DNA from: Comamonadaceae bacterium
GTDB lineage: Bacteria > Pseudomonadota > Gammaproteobacteria > Burkholderiales > Burkholderiaceae_C
Length of the DNA stretch: 36,146 nt
NCBI GenBank assembly: GCA_947373605.1
Contig: CANBYM010000024.1
Location: 1 to 36,146, forward strand
Direction of reading: 5' to 3'
Position 1 is the stretch's first letter, and each line of letters starts with the position of its first letter. The position numbers and the translations under genes are program-made. Below the pieces are notes generated by a model, which ran no database searches, had not been told where the DNA came from, and saw nothing but the letters and a program-made list of their open reading frames with translations. Below, piece after piece: positions 26,912-34,594 of the stretch.

Positions 26912-28480
26912 CTAAGCGAACCAGCCCTTTTCAGCGATACGGTCGTCGGCCATGTCGTAGCGACCTGAAATTGTCATGCCTTGCAGCTTGGTGGTATGAG
27001 CATCCAGGTAGTCCTGCACGGCAAAGCACACCATGCCGGAGTTCTGGCTGATGAGTTCCTGGCATTTTGCGTACATTTGTGCGCGTTTGCCCTGGTCCAG
27101 TTCAACACGTGCGCCGACCAACAGTTTCTCAAATTCTGCATTGTTGAAGTGGGTGTCGTTCCACGTTGTGTTGGCCTTGAAGGTGCTGGTCAACTGGTTG
27201 TCAATAGTGGGACGGTTACCCCAGTACACAGCGCAGAAAGGTGCCTTGAGCCAGACGTTGTCCCAGTAGCCATCGCCGGAGACACGCTTGAGGTCCAAAG
27301 TAATACCGGCTTTGGATAACGATTCCTGGAAGATCTGGCCCGAATCAGTTGCACCGGAAAAAGCACCTTCCGACACTTGCAATTCGATCGGAGCAGATAT
27401 GCCCGATTTTTTGAAGTGGAATTTAGCTTTGTCGGGATCGTAGCTGTTGAGCTTTTGCTTCGCGTCAAAGAACTTCATCTTGGTGCCCACAGTGTGGTCA
27501 TTGCCGATGGAAGCGTAGCCGGAGAATACGTTGTCAACAATCTTCTTGCGATCGATACCGTACTTCAAAGCCAACATCAGGTCCTTATTGGAATAAGGAT
27601 CTTTGTCAGTGTGGGCGACGAACGCAAAGCGGTTACCCATACCGGGGGTGCGGGACAACTTGATGGCTTTATTCTTGGCCAGCAATGCAGCAGTTTTGGG
27701 GTCAACGCGATTAATGACGTCCACCTGGCCGGTAACCAGCGCCTGTGTGCGGGCAGCCGCATCGCCGATGTACCGGATTTCAACACGGTCAAAATTGCCG
27801 CGATTGGGTTTCCAGTAGGTGCCGCTCTTGAGTTTGAACGTTGCACGAACACCGGGTTGGAATTCATCAAGCGTAAATGCGCCAGTGCCATCGGGCTTCG
27901 CGAAATCGGTATAGCCATTGGGCACCACGATGATGTGGTAATCGCTCAGGTTGTACGGCAGGTCAACGTTACCATTGCTCATCAGGATCTGGATCTGATT
28001 GGCGTTGAGTTTCTTGATTTCGGTGATGTCAGCCAACAGTGCTTTCGCAGGAGACTTGGTTTCGCCGCGGTGCAGATTCAGTGAGTAGATCACGTCGTCC
28101 GCGTCCAGCGTTTTGCCGGATGTGAATGTGATGCCCTTGCGAATGGTAAAAGTCCAGTCGGTGGCGCCGGGTTTGACATCCCACTTTTCGAACAGCTCAC
28201 CGACGGCATCGCCGTTGTCGGCCACTTCAACCAGGTTGTTCCAGAGCATCAGGCTCATGGAGATGGGGATCGAGTCGGCATAAGTGCGAGGATCCAGGCT
28301 GTCAGACGGCGAGCCGCCTTCCATACCCAAGCGCAATGTGCCGCCTTTTTTGGGTTTGCTTTGCGCCATAGCAGGCATTGCGCCGAATGTGGCCGACAGA
28401 CCGATTGCAGACGCACCCAGAATCAGTTGACGGCGATCCAGGATGATCCCGGACTCGGTCGTGTTTTCGACATTAGCCAT
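26912..28480 (-). CDS. ABC transporter substrate-binding protein, family 5 (peptide/nickel type)
   Basis: The product is 522 residues. The N-terminal 40 residues have a twin-arginine-like signal: DRRQLILGASAIGLSAT then a small-residue run ending AMAQ, so export by Tat is likely. The mature part is a DppA/OppA-type binding protein (SBP_bac_5): GGTLRLGMEGGSPSDSLDPR near 46, then ADNGDAVGELFEKWDVKPGA near 87 and WTFTIRKGITFTSGKTLDAD near 109. It captures the substrate in the periplasm for the permeases. The family binds peptides, nickel chelates, sugars and opines, so the ligand cannot be named. ATG 28480 follows GGAGAAC. It is the first gene of the transporter operon. Confidence 0.92.
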   Translation of the reverse strand: MANVENTTESGIILDRRQLILGASAIGLSATFGAMPAMAQSKPKKGGTLRLGMEGGSPSDSLDPRTYADSIPISMSLMLWNNLVEVADNGDAVGELFEKWDVKPGATDWTFTIRKGITFTSGKTLDADDVIYSLNLHRGETKSPAKALLADITEIKKLNANQIQILMSNGNVDLPYNLSDYHIIVVPNGYTDFAKPDGTGAFTLDEFQPGVRATFKLKSGTYWKPNRGNFDRVEIRYIGDAAARTQALVTGQVDVINRVDPKTAALLAKNKAIKLSRTPGMGNRFAFVAHTDKDPYSNKDLMLALKYGIDRKKIVDNVFSGYASIGNDHTVGTKMKFFDAKQKLNSYDPDKAKFHFKKSGISAPIELQVSEGAFSGATDSGQIFQESLSKAGITLDLKRVSGDGYWDNVWLKAPFCAVYWGNRPTIDNQLTSTFKANTTWNDTHFNNAEFEKLLVGARVELDQGKRAQMYAKCQELISQNSGMVCFAVQDYLDAHTTKLQGMTISGRYDMADDRIAEKGWFA

Positions 28481-28850
28481 GTGTAAAGTTCTCCAATCAG
28501 ATTAATAAACAGGCTTCCGACCTCGCCATCTGCATCGATGGAACAAACGGATCGCCCGAGGGCAACTTGCTTTGCACTCTGAGCGCATAGTAATGCAATA
28601 GATTGCAATCCTCAAAGAGAAATCATCCGCATATTCCCTTAGTAAGGGGCCTGTATTTGGGGCTTAGATTGCGTCCAAAAAAGTGCGGCGAACGCCCGTC
28701 CGTTAACGAAGTCGCAGAGTCGTGTTCTGGTGTCGCTAATGAGTAAGCTGGTACGCGTCTATGTGCTAATTGCCAGAATCCCAAGATGGCCATGTCAAGC
28801 GCCATTTTGCGCAATGAACTACGCCAAAAGGCGTACGGGCACTTAGCTGT
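28481..28850. other. 370-bp gap between transporter operon and hydrolase gene
   Basis: No convincing gene is visible; two short minus-strand frames (about 60 codons each) lack recognisable features. The right part contains a 6-bp hairpin, TACGCC-AAAA-GGCGTA at 28820-28835, 15 bp after the hydrolase stop and without a T-run. The middle contains the proposed transporter promoter and its dyad. The gap therefore separates two transcription units of the catabolic locus. Confidence 0.6.
28587..28615 (-). promoter_or_regulatory. Candidate promoter and dyad for the transporter operon
   Basis: On the minus strand TTGAGG (28615-28610) and TACTAT (28592-28587) are separated by 17 bases, each matching four of six consensus positions. 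Between them lies the inverted repeat TGCAAT-AG-ATTGCA (28594-28607). Its position over the spacer would suit a regulator that blocks or remodels the promoter. The leader to the ATG at 28480 would be about 100 bases. The call rests on consensus matching only. Confidence 0.4.
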
Positions 28851-30863
28851 TCAATTCAAATTGCGTTTGACTTTTTTGTCCCAGGTACGTTCAAGCACCA
28901 AAATGTCGTTTTCATAGGCTTCCAAACGCCCCACGACGTGCCAGTGGGTCAGGCTTGCGGTCATCGCGCTGAATGTTTCGGTGCGCACCCGCCAGTTGTC
29001 GCGGGCACACTCTTCAGTCCAGTGGCATACCTGCCGTGCGGAAAGCGGGTCGCCGGGCAGGATGCTGTAGTTTTCGCGTCCGGTGGCGGAGGTGGTGAGG
29101 CCAATGTCCATAATGGTGTTGCTGCCGAAATCGTCAACAATGCACAGGCGCACTTCGCCTGTGGCCTGATCCCGGGTCAGCTCACGGGTATTGGAGGCCT
29201 TGCGCAGCGTTTTAAGTTTGACGGCCGCCGCCGCCTCACTCGGTGCAAAAGCCGGTGCTTTTTCGGATTTGGTGGTCTGGCGCACCGGCAGGTCGATGAA
29301 GCTCGAACCGGCGTACACGGTCAGTTCTACCTGCTTGGAAGAGGGCCAGATCATGGGCCAATAGCTGGTGGAAAGCGATACCCGCAACTTGTGACCCTCT
29401 GGCACTTTACAGGCCACATCATCAAGTTTGATTTTCACGCTGTAAGCTTTACCCGGCTCCAGCGATTCCGGAGTTTCATGCCCGTTGCGATGGCACAGGT
29501 TGAATACGGCATACGTCAGCCGCGTCACCGCGCCATCGGGCCAAATGGAATTCAGCCGGACCGCCACATTGGCAACGCGCTGATCGGCGCTGAACTTCAG
29601 GGTCAATTCGGGTGCGCCGACCAGATCGATATCCTTGGTCAGTGCTTCACCATCAAAGGTAAGCGAGCCCGAATCGTCGTGGCGCTGGTCACCGGCAAAC
29701 TCCGGCCCCAGCCAGATAATGCAGTACTCGCCGCCGTCGCCACCGATGGTCTGTGCAGAACTGTGCTTGAGTTTTGTGGTGGTGCCCTTGGCTAACGATA
29801 GTCCCGTGGCGTTGAGATGCAGGCGCTGAGTTTCGCCCTTGTCGAAGGGCCACTGCGAATCGCTAACCCAGCGCCCCGGTACCTGCGTGACCGAGCCCAC
29901 CGGACGGCGCATATCCATGATGTAAGTGCGAAACGCAGCATCCTTTTTGACACCGGTTTCCGCGCCTTTGAGCCATTGGTCCCACCAGCGCAGCGCTTCC
30001 TGCAAAAAGCCGATGCGCGGCTCGGGCACTGCAAAGTGCGGGTACTTGTGTGCCCAGGGCCCGATGATGCCTTTCGCTGGAGATTTCAGCTTGCTCACCA
30101 GCCGCGGCACCGCGTTGGTATAGGCGTCATTCCATCCGCCTACCGCCAGAACGGCCGCTTCAATACCGGCGTAGTTTTCGTTGACTGAGCCGTGCTTCCA
30201 ATAGGCATCGCGGTGCGGGTGCTGCAACCAGTCGATGGCCAGCAAAGGCTCAGCGTTCAGGCGCTGCATCCACAAGTCTTTCCAGCGCTCTCCTACCAAC
30301 ACCGGGTCCGGGCTGCGCGATGAGTAGGCATGCATGGTGGCCGACCAACCCAGGTTCTCGCTGAGAACGCAGCCGCCTTTGAAGTGAATGTCATCGGTGT
30401 AGCGGTCGTCGGTCGAGCACAGGGTGATGATGGCCTTCAGTCCTTCGGGACGCATGGCGGCCACTTGCAGGCTGTTGAAGCCACCCCACGAAATACCCAT
30501 CATGCCTACGTTGCCGGCACACCAGGGCTGTTTGCGCGCCCAGGCGATGACAGCGCAGGCGTCGTCCAGTTCCTGCTGCGTGTACTCGTCCAGCATTACA
30601 CCTTCGGAGTCGCCGTTGCCGCGCATGTCGACCCGCACACATGCGTAGCCGTGGCCCGCGATATACGGGTGTGTTAACGCATCGCGCACATGCGTTCCAT
30701 CGCGCTTGCGGTAGGGAAGGTGCTCCAGAATCATTGGAACCGGATTTTTTTTAGCATCCGCCGGCATCCAGATTCGCGCGGCCAGTTGCACGCCGTCGGG
30801 CATGGTGATGAAAGTGTTCTCAATTTCCCGCACTTTGCGCGGAAACGAATTGATGGTTTTCAT
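28851..30863 (-). CDS. CocE/NonD family hydrolase (X-Pro dipeptidyl-peptidase S15 fold)
   Basis: The product is 670 residues with no signal peptide, so it is probably cytoplasmic. The alpha/beta-hydrolase domain holds the nucleophile in MGISWGGFN (Ser125), the acid in VGGWNDAYTN (Asp246) and the base in GPWAHKYPH (His272). VRVDMRGNGDSEG near 77 and the C-terminal jelly-roll-like domain (from about 380) complete the cocaine-esterase/glutaryl-acylase layout. Relatives hydrolyse esters or amides, including cocaine, beta-lactam side chains and peptides. TAGGAG precedes the ATG at 30863. It follows the enolase-family gene by 21 bp and precedes an oligopeptide-type importer, so it may act on the imported compound. 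Confidence 0.9.
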   Translation of the reverse strand: MKTINSFPRKVREIENTFITMPDGVQLAARIWMPADAKKNPVPMILEHLPYRKRDGTHVRDALTHPYIAGHGYACVRVDMRGNGDSEGVMLDEYTQQELDDACAVIAWARKQPWCAGNVGMMGISWGGFNSLQVAAMRPEGLKAIITLCSTDDRYTDDIHFKGGCVLSENLGWSATMHAYSSRSPDPVLVGERWKDLWMQRLNAEPLLAIDWLQHPHRDAYWKHGSVNENYAGIEAAVLAVGGWNDAYTNAVPRLVSKLKSPAKGIIGPWAHKYPHFAVPEPRIGFLQEALRWWDQWLKGAETGVKKDAAFRTYIMDMRRPVGSVTQVPGRWVSDSQWPFDKGETQRLHLNATGLSLAKGTTTKLKHSSAQTIGGDGGEYCIIWLGPEFAGDQRHDDSGSLTFDGEALTKDIDLVGAPELTLKFSADQRVANVAVRLNSIWPDGAVTRLTYAVFNLCHRNGHETPESLEPGKAYSVKIKLDDVACKVPEGHKLRVSLSTSYWPMIWPSSKQVELTVYAGSSFIDLPVRQTTKSEKAPAFAPSEAAAAVKLKTLRKASNTRELTRDQATGEVRLCIVDDFGSNTIMDIGLTTSATGRENYSILPGDPLSARQVCHWTEECARDNWRVRTETFSAMTASLTHWHVVGRLEAYENDILVLERTWDKKVKRNLN

Positions 30864-30884
30864 GGCCCGACTCCTACATAAAAC

Positions 30885-32075
30885 TTAGACCCCTGCAGGC
30901 TCGTGCGTCATGTCCAGATGCAGCATATTACCCACGTAGGGGTTGGCAAGCGCAACCGCTTCATTGAGCTCGACACCCAGACCCGGCGCAGTCGGCGGAA
31001 TGATGTACCCATCTTGCCACTGGATGCGTTTGGTCAGTATCTCGGCGTGGAAGCCACTCCAGTCCAGAATACTCTCCTGAATCAGGAAGTTCGGGCTGCA
31101 CGTGGCCAGTTGCACATTGGCAGCGCCCACGACCGGCCCGCAGTAAAGATGCGGCGCGATCTGCACGTGCACTGCCTCCGCCATAGACGCGATTTTCTTG
31201 CCTTCTAAAATGCCGCCCACTCGGCCCAGATTCATTTGCAAAATCGCTGCGGAACCTTCCTCCAGCACGCGCTGAAATTCCCACTTAGTACACAGCCGTT
31301 CACCGGCTGCAACGGGTATCGATGTGCCATGCGCCACTTTGGCCATTTCTTTCTGATTGTCCGGCGGCGTTGGTTCTTCAAACCACATCGGGTCGTATTT
31401 TTCCAGCCGCTTGGCCAAGCGTATCGCGCCCGCTGCGGTCATTTGGCCGTGCGTGCCGAACAGCAGGTCCGCCTTGCTGCCAACCGCCTCGCGCAGCAGT
31501 TTGCAAAACCGCTCTGAGCGGTCAAGTTCGGTGAGCGACAGCTGGCGTCCGTCATACACGGTGTAGGGTCCGGCGGGGTCGAACTTGAGCGCGGTAAAGC
31601 CCATTTTCAGATACTCGGCGGCGCGTACAGCGGCCAATTCAGGGTCGGCATAGACATTGGTTTTGTCGCCGGGTTTGGGGTAGATGTAGGTGTAGCTGCG
31701 CAGCTTTTCATGCACCTGCCCGCCCAGCAGTTTGTACACGGGCTTGTTCAGGTCTTTGCCGACGATGTCCCAGCACGCCATTTCGATTGCACTCAGGACG
31801 CCCATCATGGTGGTGTCCGGGCGGTGAATGAAGCCGCCGCCGTACACGCTGCGCCAGATTTTTTCAATGTCAAAAGGCTCTTTGCCCACTACGTAGCGCT
31901 CCACCACGTCTTTAACCATTTGCGCCACGATGTCCGGGTGAAAGGGCAGGTTGTACACCTCGCCCAAGCCTTCAATTCCGTTGTCGGTTATGAGCTTGAT
32001 GAACACAAAGTAGCGCCCGCCAAAGCTGGGGGGTGGGTTGCCGACGACAAATGTTTTTACGTCTTTAATTTTCAT
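30885..32075 (-). CDS. Mandelate racemase/muconate lactonizing enzyme family protein, galactonate-dehydratase-like
   Basis: The product has 396 residues: the enolase-superfamily capping domain (1-125), then the barrel. By hand alignment to E. coli D-galactonate dehydratase with a constant offset of 24, its metal ligands Glu209 and Glu235 correspond to Glu233 (MWFEEP) and Glu259 (AAGERL). Catalytic His185 and His285 correspond to His209 (GTHGQ) and His309 (QIAPHLYCGP), and Glu310 to Glu334. The first metal ligand Asp183 corresponds to Gly207, so it appears lost; Asp203 nearby could compensate. Residue numbers of the reference are from memory. A sugar-acid or hydroxy-acid dehydratase or cycloisomerase role is likely. 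GAGGTAAC precedes the ATG at 32075. Confidence 0.88.
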   Translation of the reverse strand: MKIKDVKTFVVGNPPPSFGGRYFVFIKLITDNGIEGLGEVYNLPFHPDIVAQMVKDVVERYVVGKEPFDIEKIWRSVYGGGFIHRPDTTMMGVLSAIEMACWDIVGKDLNKPVYKLLGGQVHEKLRSYTYIYPKPGDKTNVYADPELAAVRAAEYLKMGFTALKFDPAGPYTVYDGRQLSLTELDRSERFCKLLREAVGSKADLLFGTHGQMTAAGAIRLAKRLEKYDPMWFEEPTPPDNQKEMAKVAHGTSIPVAAGERLCTKWEFQRVLEEGSAAILQMNLGRVGGILEGKKIASMAEAVHVQIAPHLYCGPVVGAANVQLATCSPNFLIQESILDWSGFHAEILTKRIQWQDGYIIPPTAPGLGVELNEAVALANPYVGNMLHLDMTHEPAGV

Positions 32076-32104
32076 AAAAGTTACCTCATTAATTTAAGGA
32101 TGTT

Positions 32105-32182
32105 TTCCCGCAGGGCTGCCCCAAGGAAAAACGCGCCCCCTCGGGGTCCAGCGCAGTACACGCAGTCACAAGCGTGGGGGCC
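32105..32182. repeat. Intergenic REP-like repeat with hairpin
   Basis: The 111-bp gap between the aldehyde dehydrogenase and enolase-family genes contains a GC-rich stretch resembling a dispersed repeat I recall from Comamonadaceae intergenic regions. On the minus strand, CCCCGAGG and CCTTGGGG (plus coordinates 32139-32146 and 32119-32126) form an 8-bp stem with one G-U pair and a T-rich loop. There is only one copy in this window, so repeat status rests on memory. The hairpin could modulate readthrough inside the operon. Confidence 0.45.
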
Positions 32183-32186
32183 ATTG

Positions 32187-33617
32187 CTATAGACCGTTAA
32201 CGATCTTGTATTCAATGAAATCGTGGATGCCAAAGCGACCCCACTCGCGCCCGTTACCGCTTTGCTTGTAGCCGCCAAACGGGTTGCAATATTCGTTGCC
32301 TGATGCATTGACCGAGACATTACCCGCGCGCAGCCGCTTGGCTACGCGCTTGGCCTTGGCCGGGTCGTTGGTGCTTAGGTAGGCAGCCAGTCCATAAGGC
32401 GTGTCGTTGGCAATGGCGATGGCCTCTTCTTCGTCGTCAAACGGGATCATGCACAGCACCGGTCCGAAAATTTCCTGTCGCGCAATCAGCATCTGGTTGG
32501 TTACATCCGCAAAGATGGTGGGGCGCGCGAAATAGCCTTTGTCAAACCCGTCAGGCCGACCCGGACCGCCCAGCACCAGACGCGCGCCGCAATTCATGCC
32601 GATATCGATGTAGCGCTGCACCGTTTCAAATTGGCGCTTCATGGCCAGCGGACCAATGCCATCGCCCTTTACAGAGGGATCAATCACCTGAACTTGCGCG
32701 CCAGTTTTTACAGCCACTTCCACCGCCTGTGCATACACCGAGCGCTCCACCAGCATGCGGGTGGGCGCGTTGCAGCTTTGACCTGTGTTGTTGAAGCATC
32801 GCTTCACGCCGCGCGCCACAGAGGCTTCGACGTCACTGTCGGCAAAGATGATGTTGGGTGACTTGCCCCCCAGCTCCTGCACTACGCGCTTGACCGTATC
32901 TGCGGCTGCTTTGGCCACCGCAATTCCGGCTCCGGTCGAACCGGTAAACGACACCATGTCCACTTCGGGGTGGGCGCTTAAAGCCGCGCCAACTACCGGC
33001 CCATCGCCATAAACCATGTTGAAAACGCCCTTGGGGTAACCGGCTTCATCCATGTATTCCCCGACCAGCTTGGCCGATAGCGGTGCAAATTCGCTGGGTT
33101 TGAGCACCACGGTGCAGCCGGTCAGCAGTGCCGGTGCAAGCTTGGCCACCACCTGGTTCATGGGCCAATTCCAGGGTGTGATGAGCACGCACACACCGAC
33201 CGCTTCGCAGTACAAATCGCCGCGTCCGCTTTTCTTCTCAAATGGGAAGTCTTTAGCTGCCTCCAGCGTGGCCTTAATATGCCCGGGGCCGCACTCGGCC
33301 TGCGAGTCATATGCCAGATTCCAGGGTGCACCCATCTCGGTGCTGATGGCTTGTGCCATCTCGGTGTAGCGGCGCTCAAAAATGCGTTGCAGTTTTTCTA
33401 ACATCTGCGTGCGGTACTCCTGCGTGGTCTGGCTGTAGGTGTCAAAAGCGAGGCGCGCGGCCATCACGGCACGGGCGGCGTCAAGCGCACTGCCCATCGC
33501 TACGTCGCCCACTACCGCTTCCGTGGCAGGGTTGATAACCGCAAAGGGCGCGGCGGGCTTGTCAGTCGCAAGGGGTTCTACCCAAGCGCCGTCAATGTAA
33601 AAGTTGCAATGTGTCAT
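32187..33617 (-). CDS. Aldehyde dehydrogenase family protein
   Basis: The product is 476 residues and cytoplasmic; it oxidises an aldehyde to the acid with NAD(P)+. Catalytic residues are visible: Asn150 in LITPWNWPMNQ, Glu248 in VQELGGKSPN, and nucleophile Cys282 in FNNTGQSCNAPTR. The cofactor-binding segments FTGSTGAG (near 224) and QEIFGPVL are intact, and the C-terminus (FGGYKQSGNGREWG) is normal. I start at ATG 33617; a TTG three codons upstream is an alternative. It lies 18 bp after the dehydrogenase gene and is followed by a repeat-containing 111-bp gap. It probably consumes the aldehyde made by the GMC oxidoreductase; the substrate class is undetermined. Confidence 0.94.
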   Translation of the reverse strand: MTHCNFYIDGAWVEPLATDKPAAPFAVINPATEAVVGDVAMGSALDAARAVMAARLAFDTYSQTTQEYRTQMLEKLQRIFERRYTEMAQAISTEMGAPWNLAYDSQAECGPGHIKATLEAAKDFPFEKKSGRGDLYCEAVGVCVLITPWNWPMNQVVAKLAPALLTGCTVVLKPSEFAPLSAKLVGEYMDEAGYPKGVFNMVYGDGPVVGAALSAHPEVDMVSFTGSTGAGIAVAKAAADTVKRVVQELGGKSPNIIFADSDVEASVARGVKRCFNNTGQSCNAPTRMLVERSVYAQAVEVAVKTGAQVQVIDPSVKGDGIGPLAMKRQFETVQRYIDIGMNCGARLVLGGPGRPDGFDKGYFARPTIFADVTNQMLIARQEIFGPVLCMIPFDDEEEAIAIANDTPYGLAAYLSTNDPAKAKRVAKRLRAGNVSVNASGNEYCNPFGGYKQSGNGREWGRFGIHDFIEYKIVNGL

Positions 33618-33635
33618 GGCGGTCAAGGTGCTTTT

Positions 33636-34559
33636 TTATTCGGCCACCAGTTCGGTGGGGTATCCCGGTGCGCGCAGCTCCAGATCGCAGGCTTTTTCGA
33701 TCATGCGAACTACTTCGGGCGACTGCGCGTTTCCACCCATCAGCCCGCGCGCACGGCGGAAAATTTGTTGCGCCATGCTGCCCAGTTCCAGTGGTACTCC
33801 AAGTCTCTCGGCAATGCCGTTGACCAAACCCAAGTCCTTGCAGGCCAGGTCCATGGTGAACTTGACGTTGTAGCTGCCGGAAAGCACCAGTTTGCTTTCT
33901 GTTTCGTGCACAAAGCTGTTTCCCGAGCTGGCGCGTATGGCGCGGTAGGTGGCATGCGGGTCTACGCCATATTTCGCGGGCAGCATCATGGCTTCGCCTG
34001 CGGCAATCAGGTGAATGAAAGCCAGCATATTGGTGACCACTTTGACGACGGACGCATTGCCCATTTTGCCCATGTAAATGATCTCGCCACCAATGGTGCC
34101 CAGGACGTCTTCCACGCGATTGAAGGTGGACTCTTCACCACCTACCAACACCGTAATGTCGCCTGAATTGGCCAGATGCACACCGCCAGTAACCGGGCAC
34201 TCCAGCACGCTGATGCCTTTGGACTTGGCTACGTCTGCGAGGCGTAGCAGGTCGTCCATGTCAGTGGTGCTCATCTCTATCCAAATGCCGCCCGACTTCA
34301 AGTTCTCGAACACGCCGCCCGGACCTTCCACCACTTTGCGTGAAACTGCAGGTGAGGGTAGAACGGTGATCACTACGTCCGCACTGCGACAGGTGCCGGC
34401 TACGTCGTCAGCCCAAGTTGCGCCGCCCGCCAGCAGGCCTTTGGCCAAATCTTTGTTGAGGTCGTTCACGGTGACGGGGTAGCCCGCTTTGACCAGACTG
34501 TTGCAGAGCCCTTCGCCCAGTGAGCCCAGACCGATGAAACCTATTTTGAGTTTTGACAC
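33636..34559 (-). CDS. NAD(P)-dependent oxidoreductase, 3-hydroxyisobutyrate dehydrogenase family
   Basis: The product is a 307-residue beta-hydroxyacid dehydrogenase. The N-terminal Rossmann motif is IGFIGLGSLGEGL; the substrate-binding loop CPVTGGVHLANSG lies near 121; and the catalytic Lys173 sits in GNASVVKVVTNML. The C-terminal helical domain (from about 170) is complete. Relatives interconvert 3-hydroxyisobutyrate, tartronate, 6-phosphogluconate or sulfolactaldehyde with their carbonyl forms, so the reaction type is clear and the substrate is not. The start codon is GTG at 34559, preceded by AGGAAGGAAG. It follows the GMC oxidoreductase gene by 35 bp. Confidence 0.92.
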   Translation of the reverse strand: MSKLKIGFIGLGSLGEGLCNSLVKAGYPVTVNDLNKDLAKGLLAGGATWADDVAGTCRSADVVITVLPSPAVSRKVVEGPGGVFENLKSGGIWIEMSTTDMDDLLRLADVAKSKGISVLECPVTGGVHLANSGDITVLVGGEESTFNRVEDVLGTIGGEIIYMGKMGNASVVKVVTNMLAFIHLIAAGEAMMLPAKYGVDPHATYRAIRASSGNSFVHETESKLVLSGSYNVKFTMDLACKDLGLVNGIAERLGVPLELGSMAQQIFRRARGLMGGNAQSPEVVRMIEKACDLELRAPGYPTELVAE

Positions 34560-34594
34560 GCTTGCTTCCTTCCTATTTGAGAGTGAGTTTGAAT

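Noticed and set aside
27377-28084. 235-codon plus-strand open frame opposite the substrate-binding protein gene
   Set aside because: The minus strand carries the complete binding protein; this frame is its antisense shadow.
28938-29795. 285-codon plus-strand open frame opposite the CocE-type hydrolase
   Set aside because: No recognisable features, and the hydrolase frame on the other strand is complete with its catalytic triad.
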